The translations under genes and the position numbers were made by a program. Of a stretch of 64,000 bases of DNA, positions 35,120 to 45,469 are shown in pieces. The notes under the pieces were generated by a model. That model worked only from the letters and a program-made list of their open reading frames with translations, did not search any database and was not told the DNA's origin. The stretch lies in assembly GCF_004363805.1 (NCBI RefSeq), contig NZ_SNZP01000007.1:62001-126000 (forward strand), read 5' to 3'. The stretch comes from Paludibacterium purpuratum (GTDB lineage: Bacteria > Pseudomonadota > Gammaproteobacteria > Burkholderiales > Chromobacteriaceae). Every line of letters begins with the position of its first letter. Within the stretch, counting starts at the first letter, position 1.

Positions 35120-37626
35120 AAACTTATCTGCTCGATCTTGCCGCCGCGGAACACGCCGGCCCCGCCATCGCCGGCGGCAAAGCTTATGGACTCGGCCGCC
35201 TGCATCGCTACGGCTTGCCGGTGCCGGACATGCTGGTGCTGACGGCCGCCGCCTGCCGCGACGCGCTGGGCGAAGATTTCCTCGCCCAAGCCATACCGCA
35301 GGCCGAACGGCGCTCGCAAGTGGCAAGCCGGCCGCTTCCGCCCGAGCTGGCGGCGCAAATCGAAGCCGCCCTCAGCCCACGCGGTTGGCTGGAGCGGCCG
35401 CTGGCGGTGCGCTCCTCCGCCACCCAGGAAGACTCCCGCTCAGCTTCCTTCGCCGGCCTGCATCAAAGCCGGCTGCACGTGCGGGGATTGACGGCGGTGC
35501 TGGACGCCATCCCCGCGGTGTGGGCCTCTCAGTGGTCGGACGAGGCCGCCGCCTACCGCGCGCATCGCGGCCTACCGCCAGCCGATGGCGGCATGGCCGT
35601 GGTGATCATGCCGATGATAGAAGCGCGCTGCTCCGGCATCGCCTTCAGCTGCCACCCGCTCTCCGGCCGCGACGACCAAGTGGTGATCAGCGCCATCTCC
35701 GGCTTGGCGGATCAACTGGTGGCCGGCGCGGTGAATGGCGAGGAGATCGTGCTCACTTTCCCGCGCGACATCACGCAAGCAATCGCCATCCAGCGCGACC
35801 GGAGCGCCATTCTCAGCGACGAAGAGGCGCAAACCCTGGCGCGCCTAGTGCGCGACGCCGCGCAAGCACTCGACCTGGCCGAACCCTGGTACGACTTCGA
35901 ATGGACTTGGGACGGCCGGCATTTTCAGCTGGTACAGGCGCGCCCCATCACCACCCACGTCTGGCCCAGCTACCCCGGCCTCTCAGGCCAAGGCACCATA
36001 TGGTCCAACGGCAATACCCGCGACGTGGTGCCGGACGTGATGGACGCTTTCGACTGGGGGCCGTCGCGCCAGATGGTCAACTTGATGCTGGAGCAAGGCT
36101 GGCGCCGCGCCGGCTACCGGCTGCTGCCGGGCGCGCAACGCGCGGCGCTGATCCAGGGGCGGCTGTATTTGAACGTGTCGCTGCTGCAATGGGAAGGCTA
36201 TGACGCGCTGGGCATCCAGCCGGCGCTGATCAACCGCATGATGGGCGGTCATCACCCGGACATTGTCGTGCCGCCGGCCACCCTGCGCCAGAAGCTGCGC
36301 CGGCTGGGCCACATGTTGCGCTATGCCTGGCAGGACAAGGGGGCGCGCCGCAACGGCAGGGCTCAGGTTGCCGACACCCACGCGCGGGCTGCGCAATGGC
36401 GTCGGGAAGACCTTTCCCGGCTGGACGGCCCGGCGTTGGCCGAGCGCATGCTGGCCCAGGCCGGCCACGTGTATGCCCAGTTGGATTTGCTTTACCTGCA
36501 AGGCTCCAGCGGCGGCAGCCTATCCATGTTGATGGAACTGCTGGAGCGTCATCTGCCAGGAGAGGCGGCCGCGTTGAGCGCCGCGCTGCTGGCCGGCGGC
36601 CCACCCAGCGTCACCGCGCAGCAAAGCCTGGACCTGCTGGCGTTGTCGGCGCTGGCGCGCCAGGACCAAGCCGCCTCATCCATGCTACGCGCGGGCGCGG
36701 ATTGGCGGACGCTGCCCGCCGAGCACCCGTTCCGGCTGGCATTTGCCGCCTTCCTGGAGCGTTACGGCCATCGCGGGATCTACGAAACCTATGTCCGCTC
36801 ACCGCGTTGGCGCGAGCAGCCGGGCTATCTACTAGAACAAATAACCGCACTGATGCAGCAAGACCCGGACGCGCTGCGACAGCGCCAGCAAGCCGCACAA
36901 CAGGCAGCCTGGCAACGCCTGAACAGCGCGCTGCCCTGGGGCGCGCGCATTCAGGCGCGCCTGTTCCTGCGCAAGACCCAAGTGGAGTGCAATGACCGCG
37001 AAGCCGCCCGCAGCGCTTTTTCCGCCTTTGGCGAAGCCATGCGCCTGCTGGCGCTGGAAATCGGCCAACGCTTGACGAACAGCGGCCACTTGGGCGCCGC
37101 CGCCCAGACCTTCCAGTTGTTGCCCGAGGAGATGATTGCCGCGCTGCACGGCCAGCTGCCGACGCACGCAACGCGTCATCGCGTGCAGGATCGCCTGCGC
37201 CAGGCCAAACATTGGCAGGAAAACCCGGCGGCGGAAGTGGTGCTCGACGGTAAATCCATCGCGCCGCCGCCCATCTTGGCGTCAGATGCCAGCTGGCGCG
37301 GCCTGGCCATAGGCGTGGGCCAAGCGCAAGGCGCGGCGCGGCTGATCCGTCACCCGTCGGAAAGCGCGCGCCTGGCGCCCGGGGATGTGCTGGTGGCGCC
37401 CTCCACCGACCCGGCCTGGACGCCGCTGCTCCTGAAAGCCGGCGCGCTGGTGATGGAAACCGGCGGCTACTTGTCGCACGGGGCCATCGTCGCTCGCGAG
37501 CTGTGCATCCCGGCCGTGGCCAACCTGCCGGGCATCCTCGCGCAATTGCAGGATGGCCAACCGCTGGCGGTGGACGGCTGGTGCGGCACGGTCAGCATTG
37601 TAAACACAGCGCCCTCCCAAAGATGA
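35116..37626 (+). CDS. Rifampin phosphotransferase-like / PEP-synthase-like enzyme
   Basis: The 836-residue protein has three parts in the order of rifampin phosphotransferase: an N-terminal ATP-grasp domain (about 1-290; GGKAYGLGRL near residue 21, RPLAVRSSATQEDSRSASFAGLHQS near 95, DFEWTWDGRHFQLVQARPIT near 260), a large middle helical domain, and a C-terminal swivelling phosphohistidine domain with His788 in GGYLSHGAIVARELCIPAV. Length is close to known enzymes. Such enzymes transfer the beta-phosphate of ATP to an antibiotic hydroxyl through the histidine. The middle domain, which sets the substrate, is not clearly diagnostic. TetR control suits an inducible resistance function. Confidence 0.75.
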   Translation: MKTYLLDLAAAEHAGPAIAGGKAYGLGRLHRYGLPVPDMLVLTAAACRDALGEDFLAQAIPQAERRSQVASRPLPPELAAQIEAALSPRGWLERPLAVRSSATQEDSRSASFAGLHQSRLHVRGLTAVLDAIPAVWASQWSDEAAAYRAHRGLPPADGGMAVVIMPMIEARCSGIAFSCHPLSGRDDQVVISAISGLADQLVAGAVNGEEIVLTFPRDITQAIAIQRDRSAILSDEEAQTLARLVRDAAQALDLAEPWYDFEWTWDGRHFQLVQARPITTHVWPSYPGLSGQGTIWSNGNTRDVVPDVMDAFDWGPSRQMVNLMLEQGWRRAGYRLLPGAQRAALIQGRLYLNVSLLQWEGYDALGIQPALINRMMGGHHPDIVVPPATLRQKLRRLGHMLRYAWQDKGARRNGRAQVADTHARAAQWRREDLSRLDGPALAERMLAQAGHVYAQLDLLYLQGSSGGSLSMLMELLERHLPGEAAALSAALLAGGPPSVTAQQSLDLLALSALARQDQAASSMLRAGADWRTLPAEHPFRLAFAAFLERYGHRGIYETYVRSPRWREQPGYLLEQITALMQQDPDALRQRQQAAQQAAWQRLNSALPWGARIQARLFLRKTQVECNDREAARSAFSAFGEAMRLLALEIGQRLTNSGHLGAAAQTFQLLPEEMIAALHGQLPTHATRHRVQDRLRQAKHWQENPAAEVVLDGKSIAPPPILASDASWRGLAIGVGQAQGAARLIRHPSESARLAPGDVLVAPSTDPAWTPLLLKAGALVMETGGYLSHGAIVARELCIPAVANLPGILAQLQDGQPLAVDGWCGTVSIVNTAPSQR

Positions 37627-37701
37627 GTTGCGGCCTGATGGCGCAGAGAAAAATGTCTAGCGCAGGCTCGCGCTAAACCCAAACCATGGAGAAACCGCTT
37701 G

Positions 37702-38217
37702 ATGATCAAAGCCCATAAAGCGCATGAGATACCCGTGCCATCCGACAGTATCTTGGCGCCGCTGTATAAACGCGCGGACCTGCTGGATGCTTTTGCGATT
37801 CAATTGCCGGCGGGCGCCAGCGACGATCTTGAAGTGCTGGCGCGTGCTGGATTCGAGCGGCAGGCATGGTGGATTCGTGCGCTGACGCGTGTGCGGGACA
37901 TGATTATGGCGACAGTCGGCGTCAAATCCTCTCGTGCGGTCGGTATTGCTGCGGCGGCGCGAGGGGTGGTGATCGGTTTCTTTCCACTGCTGTCAAAGCG
38001 TGCGGGCGAGCTTGTGATGGGCGCGGACGATAGTCATCTCGATTTCCGGCTCGCGATCCAGCTGCGCACGGGCGCGGCAGGCGGTAGGGAGCTTGTCGTG
38101 GTGTCCGTGGTGCATTGCCATAACTTGCTGGGACGGACGTACCTCGCGGTAATCAAGCCGTTCCACCGTGTCATCGCGCGGGCTAGTCTGGAACAGGTGG
38201 CAAGCCGCTCTGTCTGA
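37702..38217 (+). CDS. DUF2867 domain-containing protein
   Basis: The 171-residue protein starts at the ATG at 37702 with GGAG upstream. It matches DUF2867 (HEIPVPSDSILAPLYKRADLLDAFAIQLP at the start; FFPLLSKRAGELVMGADDSHLDFRLAIQL and VSVVHCHNLLGRTYLAVIKPFHRVI near the end). The domain also occurs fused to NAD-dependent epimerases and resembles polyketide-cyclase-type folds. It follows the phosphotransferase by 75 bases but need not be co-transcribed. Function is unknown. Confidence 0.8.
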   Translation: MIKAHKAHEIPVPSDSILAPLYKRADLLDAFAIQLPAGASDDLEVLARAGFERQAWWIRALTRVRDMIMATVGVKSSRAVGIAAAARGVVIGFFPLLSKRAGELVMGADDSHLDFRLAIQLRTGAAGGRELVVVSVVHCHNLLGRTYLAVIKPFHRVIARASLEQVASRSV

Positions 38218-40746
<2,529 letters not shown>

Positions 40747-40796
40747 TCGTCTAAACCTCCCCGGTCGTTGAGCTGTGGCCAGGGCAGCAAAGCACC

Positions 40797-40828
40797 AATG
40801 GCCGGTTCTGATTTCAGACCGGCCATTT
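40797..40828 (+). terminator. Hairpin after katG
   Basis: AATGGCCGGT pairs with ACCGGCCATT, extended by a few pairs across one bulge, about 50 bases after the katG stop. The T-run is weak. Confidence 0.6.
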
Positions 40829-40848
40829 GGTTGCAGAGAGTGTATCTC

Positions 40849-40870
40849 GCGGCTCAAGCCGCTCCTGCAG
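40849..40870. repeat. Partial REP-like element
   Basis: GCGGCT-CA-AGCCGC followed by TCCTGC matches one side and the core of the palindrome at 30951-30976 (GCGGCT-TA-AGCCGC, TCCTAC). It marks the left end of the AT-rich peptide gene cluster. Confidence 0.5.
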
Positions 40871-41017
40871 TCTCGGTGGCACACCTTGTGCTGCTTTGGC
40901 TGAGACCATCAAATATGTCGTTTAGCGCATATCTCTTTGCTCATGCCACGACGATCCTCCTTGTCCTCTCTGCACATGTAGGTGGCCCGTATTTGCGATC
41001 TATGCAATCGTCATGGG

Positions 41018-41071
41018 TTTACAAAAAATTTGCCGCGAATTAATATAATATCGCAATGTCATACGACATTG
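41018..41071 (+). promoter_or_regulatory. Promoter and operator-like inverted repeat of the peptide cluster
   Basis: A perfect -10 TATAAT lies at 41044-41049; the best -35 is TTTACA at 41018-41023, spaced by 20 bases, which is long and suggests an activator. Directly downstream, CAATGTC-ATAC-GACATTG (41054-41071) is a perfect 7-base-pair inverted repeat at the expected transcript start. It could be an operator or a 5-prime RNA hairpin. Confidence 0.6.
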
Positions 41072-41133
41072 GCAATTTGTAGTGCAATGTGCCCAATGAT
41101 GGGTATTTACTAAAACACAATTAAGGATTGCAA

Positions 41134-41370
41134 ATGCAAGCAAATAAAGTAATGAGCCCGCGTCTCCAAGCGGCTGCCCCGATGAATCTGGCTAAAGTCA
41201 TCGGCGACTTCGATACCAATACCATGGTGATGAGCCCGCGCCTGCAAGCGGCTGCCCCGATGAATCTGGCTAAAGTCATCGGTGACTTCGACACCAACAC
41301 CATGGTGATGAGCCCACGCCTGCAAGCCGCAGCACCGATGAATCTGGCAAAAGTTATCGGCAATTTCTAA
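41134..41370 (+). CDS. Multicore RiPP precursor peptide (predicted)
   Basis: The 78-residue peptide starts at the ATG at 41134, preceded by AAGGA six bases upstream; the first five residues are MQANK. The rest is three tandem repeats: two full 26-residue units (VMSPRLQAAAPMNLAKV then IGDFDTNTM) and a last unit that stops after IGNF. There is no separate leader, signal peptide or cysteine. A terminator-like hairpin and a borosin-type N-methyltransferase gene follow, with two oxygenase-like genes behind it, so this is the likely substrate. Each unit would carry both recognition sequence (SPRLQAAAPMNLA, helix-like) and core (KVIGDFDTNT). The precursor role is inferred from context and repeat structure. 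Confidence 0.82.
   Translation: MQANKVMSPRLQAAAPMNLAKVIGDFDTNTMVMSPRLQAAAPMNLAKVIGDFDTNTMVMSPRLQAAAPMNLAKVIGNF
41149..41367 (+). repeat. Tandem 78-base coding repeats in the precursor gene
   Basis: Units are 41149-41226, 41227-41304 and 41305-41367 (the last is 63 bases). Units 1 and 2 differ at six codons, all synonymous. Unit 3 differs from unit 2 at eight codons, seven synonymous and one Asp to Asn. Confidence 0.95.
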
Positions 41371-41381
41371 ATAGCATGCCG

Positions 41382-41410
41382 AATGCCTCGGCTTTTGCCG
41401 GGGCATTTTA
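41382..41410 (+). terminator. Attenuator-like terminator between precursor and methyltransferase genes
   Basis: AATGCCTCGGC pairs with GCCGGGGCATT (11 pairs, one G-T wobble) around a TTTT loop, followed by TTAATAT. It starts 12 bases after the precursor stop and ends before the methyltransferase ribosome-binding site. Partial read-through would give excess precursor over enzyme, as in many RiPP operons. Confidence 0.75.
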
Positions 41411-41424
41411 ATATCGAGAGAAAA

Positions 41425-42219
41425 ATGCCAACGGTAAAAATAATTGGAAGTGGAATGCTCGGTGCATGCCAGATAACGCAAGAAGGGATTGATGCGATCA
41501 AGTCATCAAGCCAAGTATTTTGGCTAGGGAAAATTGATGGCCTGGAAGCGTTGCTGGAATCGATAAATGTGAAAGCAAAAGACCTGTCCAGTCTATATTT
41601 CAATAATGCCATCGATAAAGATAATTATACAAGAATATTAAACGCATTACTTGTGGGATCTGGTGCGGAAAGCACTATTTCATTGATCATTTCAGGCCAT
41701 CCAAGAGTTGGCGTCACTATTGTGCAGCAGTTGCAACAAATTTCAGACAGTGGACGACTTGATTTAAAATGCATGCCGGGAATATCTAGTTTTGATGGCA
41801 TGATTAACGACTTGGCGTTGGATCCACTAGAGGAAGGATCCTGCATTGTGGATGCCAATAGATTGATTTTGTACAACTACAAGATGGAAGCATCCATCAA
41901 TTACTTTATATATCACGTATGTTCAATAGGGAATTCAAAAACGAACTTCATTGAACCTACAGAAAATAACAACATTGCATTTTTGAAAAATAAACTTCTA
42001 GAACACTATGACAAAGATCACACCGTATATCTGGTAAGTACATCAAGCTCGCAAGGCGTGCCTTTTGAAAAAATTGCGGGAACACTGGGTGCGTTAGAGG
42101 TTTTGATGGGTAGCGTGAGTTATATGCATTCCCTATTCGTTCCGTCCATCATTCCAGACAAGAGTAGAGTAAATTGGGATTTTTTGAAAAGAATTCAAAC
42201 TATTGAAGAAGTAAACTAA
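41425..42219 (+). CDS. Borosin-type peptide N-methyltransferase (tetrapyrrole methylase fold)
   Basis: The 264-residue protein starts at the ATG at 41425 (MPTVKIIGSGMLGACQI), with CGAGAG upstream; an earlier in-frame ATG at 41383 lies inside the terminator hairpin. It has tetrapyrrole-methylase features: the N-terminal GSGMLGA glycine motif, SLIISGHPRVGVTIVQQL near residue 95, and CMPGISSFDGMINDLALDPLEEG near residue 118. This order and spacing match the SonM-type split borosin methyltransferases, which put methyl groups on backbone amides of a separate precursor using SAM. Nothing links it to porphyrin synthesis. AT-rich codon use differs strongly from the flanking genome. Confidence 0.8.
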   Translation: MPTVKIIGSGMLGACQITQEGIDAIKSSSQVFWLGKIDGLEALLESINVKAKDLSSLYFNNAIDKDNYTRILNALLVGSGAESTISLIISGHPRVGVTIVQQLQQISDSGRLDLKCMPGISSFDGMINDLALDPLEEGSCIVDANRLILYNYKMEASINYFIYHVCSIGNSKTNFIEPTENNNIAFLKNKLLEHYDKDHTVYLVSTSSSQGVPFEKIAGTLGALEVLMGSVSYMHSLFVPSIIPDKSRVNWDFLKRIQTIEEVN

Positions 42220-42253
42220 TTTTGTCACTATATGGCGCCGTCCTGGGAACGAT

Positions 42254-43213
42254 ATGGAATTAATAGCAAAAAGCAAGAGCGATTTGATAAGGCATTACAA
42301 AAATATTTGTGGAAATAAAAATTATAAATATGACATAGGCGACTTGTGGCCTCCGGCATGCGCGGAAATCAGAGATCCAGCTCTCTTCGAGAAGATCCCA
42401 TTTTCAATAAGTCACGAAAGCATCAGATGCTTTGATATTGGTTGCTTGAAACTCAACTGGCTTGACGCAGAAGATGGTAAAAGTATCATTAAAGCAATTG
42501 GGATGGATGATCTTCAAGTCGAGCCCATATCATATAGCGAGAGCAGGGCAGCGTTTATTGAAGCAGGCGTAAAGCAATTTGAAGATGTATGCCGCAATGA
42601 GCTGGAATTCATATCGGAATTTACTTCGTCAATTGTATGGCTAACGCCAAAGAGCGCAACCTCTAGCTTTGGCAATGCATCATTTTACATGGTTCCACAT
42701 ACGACGCTTTTGTCTGACGGTTCTTTATTTTTCATTCCGCCTTTCAAACAGATACCTCGCGAGTTTGGTGGTTTTGGATTTATAGAAAATCTCTATCACG
42801 AAGCCTTGCATCACCAGGTGCACGCGCACTGCGCTTTTACCAAAACAAACTATTGCATCGATGGCATCGATGCGTTTTCACACATCCTGTCTTTCCCCAA
42901 AAGAAGCGATCGCACATTCACATTTTTTCAAGCCATCAATGCATGTCATGTGTATAGAGAGCTGACCAATTTCAGACAAAGAGTTTTAGTAAGTTTAGAA
43001 AAAAACGCAAGCAAGAGCAGCGAGTCGCTTTCTTGGTTGCATGAGGCCAAGAACGAGGCATTCTTGATGTGGAAAGAATTTGCGTCTGAACTATTTAAAG
43101 AAAGGGATAAATTCATTCAGCCATGGCAAGACTTCATTGTTGCCTGGAAACAGGAGGCGGAAGTCCTTTCGGCGAAGAGTTCATATCCTATGACTGATCT
43201 TGCAGGTAACTAA
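42254..43213 (+). CDS. HExxH-motif protein, probable aKG-HExxH-type peptide beta-hydroxylase
   Basis: The 319-residue soluble protein has His182-Glu183-Ala-Leu-His186 in FIENLYHEALHHQVHAHC, preceded by a beta-rich stretch (SFYMVPHTTLLSDGSLFFIPPF) and followed by ACHVYRELTNFRQRV. That arrangement resembles the HExxH domain found beside RiPP precursors, shown in some systems to be an iron/2-oxoglutarate peptide beta-hydroxylase rather than a protease. A metallopeptidase that cleaves between repeats remains possible. GGGAACGAT precedes the ATG. The stop abuts the start of the next gene. Substrate residues could be the Asp/Asn of the GDFDTNT segment (inference). Confidence 0.65.
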   Translation: MELIAKSKSDLIRHYKNICGNKNYKYDIGDLWPPACAEIRDPALFEKIPFSISHESIRCFDIGCLKLNWLDAEDGKSIIKAIGMDDLQVEPISYSESRAAFIEAGVKQFEDVCRNELEFISEFTSSIVWLTPKSATSSFGNASFYMVPHTTLLSDGSLFFIPPFKQIPREFGGFGFIENLYHEALHHQVHAHCAFTKTNYCIDGIDAFSHILSFPKRSDRTFTFFQAINACHVYRELTNFRQRVLVSLEKNASKSSESLSWLHEAKNEAFLMWKEFASELFKERDKFIQPWQDFIVAWKQEAEVLSAKSSYPMTDLAGN

Positions 43214-43942
43214 ATGTCTAATATCGTGCATGGCCCAGGTTTTCTGATGCTGGATAATTTGTTGGCACCGGAAGAGTTGTGTGCCGTACAGTTGTACATG
43301 CAATTCGAGAATTACACGCCTGTTCATGCGAATGGTTGGTCCAAGGCGTGGAGGGTTAATGATGGGCAGCCCTTGTCAAGCGGAAGTTATCTATGTGGGC
43401 GAGGAGGCAAAAAAATAGCACCTAGCCAGCAGAATGCAATAAACATTGTTGCCGAAAGAATTTTGTCGCTAGAGTCTGAAATCGATTCGTTTCTAGAAAA
43501 ATTTCTGGAATGGGATTTTATTTCATTAACTACTTTTTTGTATCCAAACGGTGCAGGGCTGGGCTGGCACGAAGACGACTGTCAATACAAAGGTGCTTTC
43601 ATCTTTTACGCTCACCCGGAATGGAAGCCTAGCTGGGGAGGGGAATTGTGTATCGCCGGTGAAGTGAGCGAGAATTCGGGGCTTCCGGAAAAAATCTACC
43701 AGTACGATGCTGATATTTTTGAAATGTCGGGTGTCGGCAGTGGAAGTATTGGCCCGGAATTTGGTTGGACCAGGCGGGAGCGGTCTATTTCCGATAATGG
43801 TATTGGAACTTGGATTTACCCAAAGCCAAACAGGTTGGTGATTATCAAGCCAGGATATTCTCATTGTATAAAAAAGGTAGAGGCGGATGCCGGCGAAAAC
43901 ATGCGTTGTTCCGTCACTGGATTTTTTCAAAAGTCCAACTAG
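43214..43942 (+). CDS. 2OG-Fe(II) oxygenase (prolyl-4-hydroxylase-like)
   Basis: The 242-residue protein has the double-stranded beta-helix metal set His119-x-Asp121 (GLGWHEDDCQYKGAF) and distal His217 (IIKPGYSHCIKKV), with Arg231 (ENMRCSVTGFF) positioned to bind 2-oxoglutarate. The strand WGGELCIAGE sits between, as in the P4H superfamily. It starts immediately after the preceding stop and so is translationally linked to the HExxH gene. It is the likely second hydroxylating or oxidising enzyme for the precursor peptide. Confidence 0.82.
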   Translation: MSNIVHGPGFLMLDNLLAPEELCAVQLYMQFENYTPVHANGWSKAWRVNDGQPLSSGSYLCGRGGKKIAPSQQNAINIVAERILSLESEIDSFLEKFLEWDFISLTTFLYPNGAGLGWHEDDCQYKGAFIFYAHPEWKPSWGGELCIAGEVSENSGLPEKIYQYDADIFEMSGVGSGSIGPEFGWTRRERSISDNGIGTWIYPKPNRLVIIKPGYSHCIKKVEADAGENMRCSVTGFFQKSN

Positions 43943-43956
43943 TTCCTAAAGAAAGA

Positions 43957-43981
43957 TGGCTAGGTCGCGCAGACCTAGCCA
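43957..43981. terminator. Bidirectional terminator between oxygenase and MFS genes
   Basis: TGGCTAGGTC pairs with GACCTAGCCA around a GCGCA loop. On the minus strand it is followed by TCTTTCTTTAGG, so it best terminates the MFS gene; it also closes the peptide cluster on the plus strand. Confidence 0.7.
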
Positions 43982-44008
43982 ACGCTGTCCAGGATGAAGC
44001 CCACAATA

Positions 44009-45199
44009 TTATTGATAGCTTGCTTTGTTGCCTTTGTTCATGCGAATCAATAATGATGAGACAATGATCAGCCCGATTCCCGAGCAGACAAATAGCGAGA
44101 GTTGGCCGCCGATTTTGTCAGCCAGTAGCCCCGCAATGCCGCCAACAATCACGCCGACGACGACCTGCTTCCGATAACTGCGTGCACTGGCTGCAGCCAC
44201 ATGCTTCGCATTGAAATTTCGTAACAAGCCATACCAACCCAGACTAAATACGATATTGGAAAGTACGTGCGCCAGAAAAACCAGTACTAGCGCAACGGCC
44301 AGAATGGTCGATATCGCGATGAGCTGGTAGCAGACCAGAAATCCAACCATGCAAAAAATGATCAAGTACAAGTTCTGTACTTCGAGTTGCTTCTCTTTTA
44401 CCAGCATGGGGCCGCACAGTTGCCCAAGGCTGCGAGCAAAAAGCAGGGCTAGGACAATTTGAGAGCGATCGCCGGTGCCGGGAACGAGTACGGGAAGTAG
44501 AGCCATCGCTGGCGTGCCCACCAGGGACAAGGCGGGTAGCAGCGCCAGGCTGGCCTTTTGAATGGGCGATAGCGACTTAGGTAATGCCTCAACATTTTGA
44601 GCCGACTCGAATGCTTTTTTCAGTCTTGGTAATAATATCAACGCCGCGATCGATACGATGTAGCAGCAGCAATTCACCAGCAGCAAAGCTTGGCCATCCA
44701 GAAAGTGACTCAAAATCACGCCGAGCCCAACGCCAAACAGCACGTAGCAAGAGAAAGCCAAAGTATCTATCAAAGCGGCGGCCGCCAGATCCTCATCCGG
44801 TAGCATGTACTTTGCATAATGACTGATTGAAGGAAGTGTTATTCCCGCCGCAAACGATGAAGCCAACTCGGTCATTTGCAGTAATGTGATGGAGTGTAGA
44901 GTCACCCCAAGCCAAGGAAAGATCAGACCACAGAACCCGATCATTTCGGCCAGAATTAGGCAGTTGACCGCGTCGGTGCGTTTTAATGAGTATTCGCCAA
45001 TCATACTGCCCAGTAAACCGGGGGCCGTGGAAAAAACGAATGCAAGCGCGAAGGAGGACGGAGAGGCATTGAGCTTGGTTAGCTCTGAAAAGACAACGAC
45101 AAAAGTCAGGCCTGCACCCATCGAGCTAAATGCCAATGCTGCACATAGACGACGCAACCAGCCATAACGCCGCATGGCACGTAGTAAAATCATAAACAT
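44009..45199 (-). CDS. MFS transporter, convergent with the peptide cluster
   Basis: The 396-residue membrane protein has about eleven to twelve hydrophobic segments and the MFS loop GEYSLKRTDAVN near residue 68. It is most like the diverse drug/metabolite efflux MFS group. TTGGAGAAACCAC precedes the ATG at 45199. It shares the lower-GC character of the peptide genes more than that of the core genome and lies 66 bases from them, so it may export the mature peptide. It is in the opposite direction with its own promoter, so the link is inference. Confidence 0.75.
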   Translation of the reverse strand: MFMILLRAMRRYGWLRRLCAALAFSSMGAGLTFVVVFSELTKLNASPSSFALAFVFSTAPGLLGSMIGEYSLKRTDAVNCLILAEMIGFCGLIFPWLGVTLHSITLLQMTELASSFAAGITLPSISHYAKYMLPDEDLAAAALIDTLAFSCYVLFGVGLGVILSHFLDGQALLLVNCCCYIVSIAALILLPRLKKAFESAQNVEALPKSLSPIQKASLALLPALSLVGTPAMALLPVLVPGTGDRSQIVLALLFARSLGQLCGPMLVKEKQLEVQNLYLIIFCMVGFLVCYQLIAISTILAVALVLVFLAHVLSNIVFSLGWYGLLRNFNAKHVAAASARSYRKQVVVGVIVGGIAGLLADKIGGQLSLFVCSGIGLIIVSSLLIRMNKGNKASYQ

Positions 45200-45469
45200 G
45201 TGGTTTCTCCAAATGAAACGTTTCCCATTTCAGGGGGGGGCGGGTTTCTGTTCTGGAAAAATCACATGGGCTTTGGCTTTCTGAATTTCTACCATCCTGC
45301 CGTTTTGCGCTCGCTATGTCAACTGGATATACTGAGCAAGCGGGAATCTAACCGTCATCATTAAGTGCGGAGCTGTCGGTAATCGCAGCGCAAGTCGCTA
45401 CGGACGTTTCAGCGGTAATGTGTCGACCGTCCCCATCGAAGCGGTTTGAACCGAGAAAAGCGAAAGCGC
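45200..45469. other. Upstream region of the MFS gene
   Basis: No gene is visible. Near the MFS start is a run of guanines (45232-45242), and the stretch carries the promoter of the minus-strand MFS gene. Confidence 0.4.

Noticed and set aside
40768-41043. Plus-strand frame just before the peptide precursor
   Set aside because: It spans the katG terminator and a REP-like element, has no ribosome-binding site and no recognisable protein.
41121-41363. Minus-strand frame through the same repeats
   Set aside because: Periodic only because the plus-strand repeats are; no ribosome-binding site, and the silent-site pattern fits the plus-strand frame.
41149-41367. Tandem repeats considered as CRISPR or minisatellite
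   Set aside because: There are no unique spacers; units are contiguous, in frame, and differ almost only at silent positions, so they are coding repeats.
41425-42219. Methyltransferase as a cobalamin or sirohaem biosynthesis enzyme
   Set aside because: No other tetrapyrrole genes are nearby and the motif order is closer to borosin methyltransferases.
42254-43213. HExxH protein read as a plain zinc protease
   Set aside because: Not excluded, but the RiPP context and the flanking pattern favour a peptide beta-hydroxylase, so protease is kept only as the alternative.
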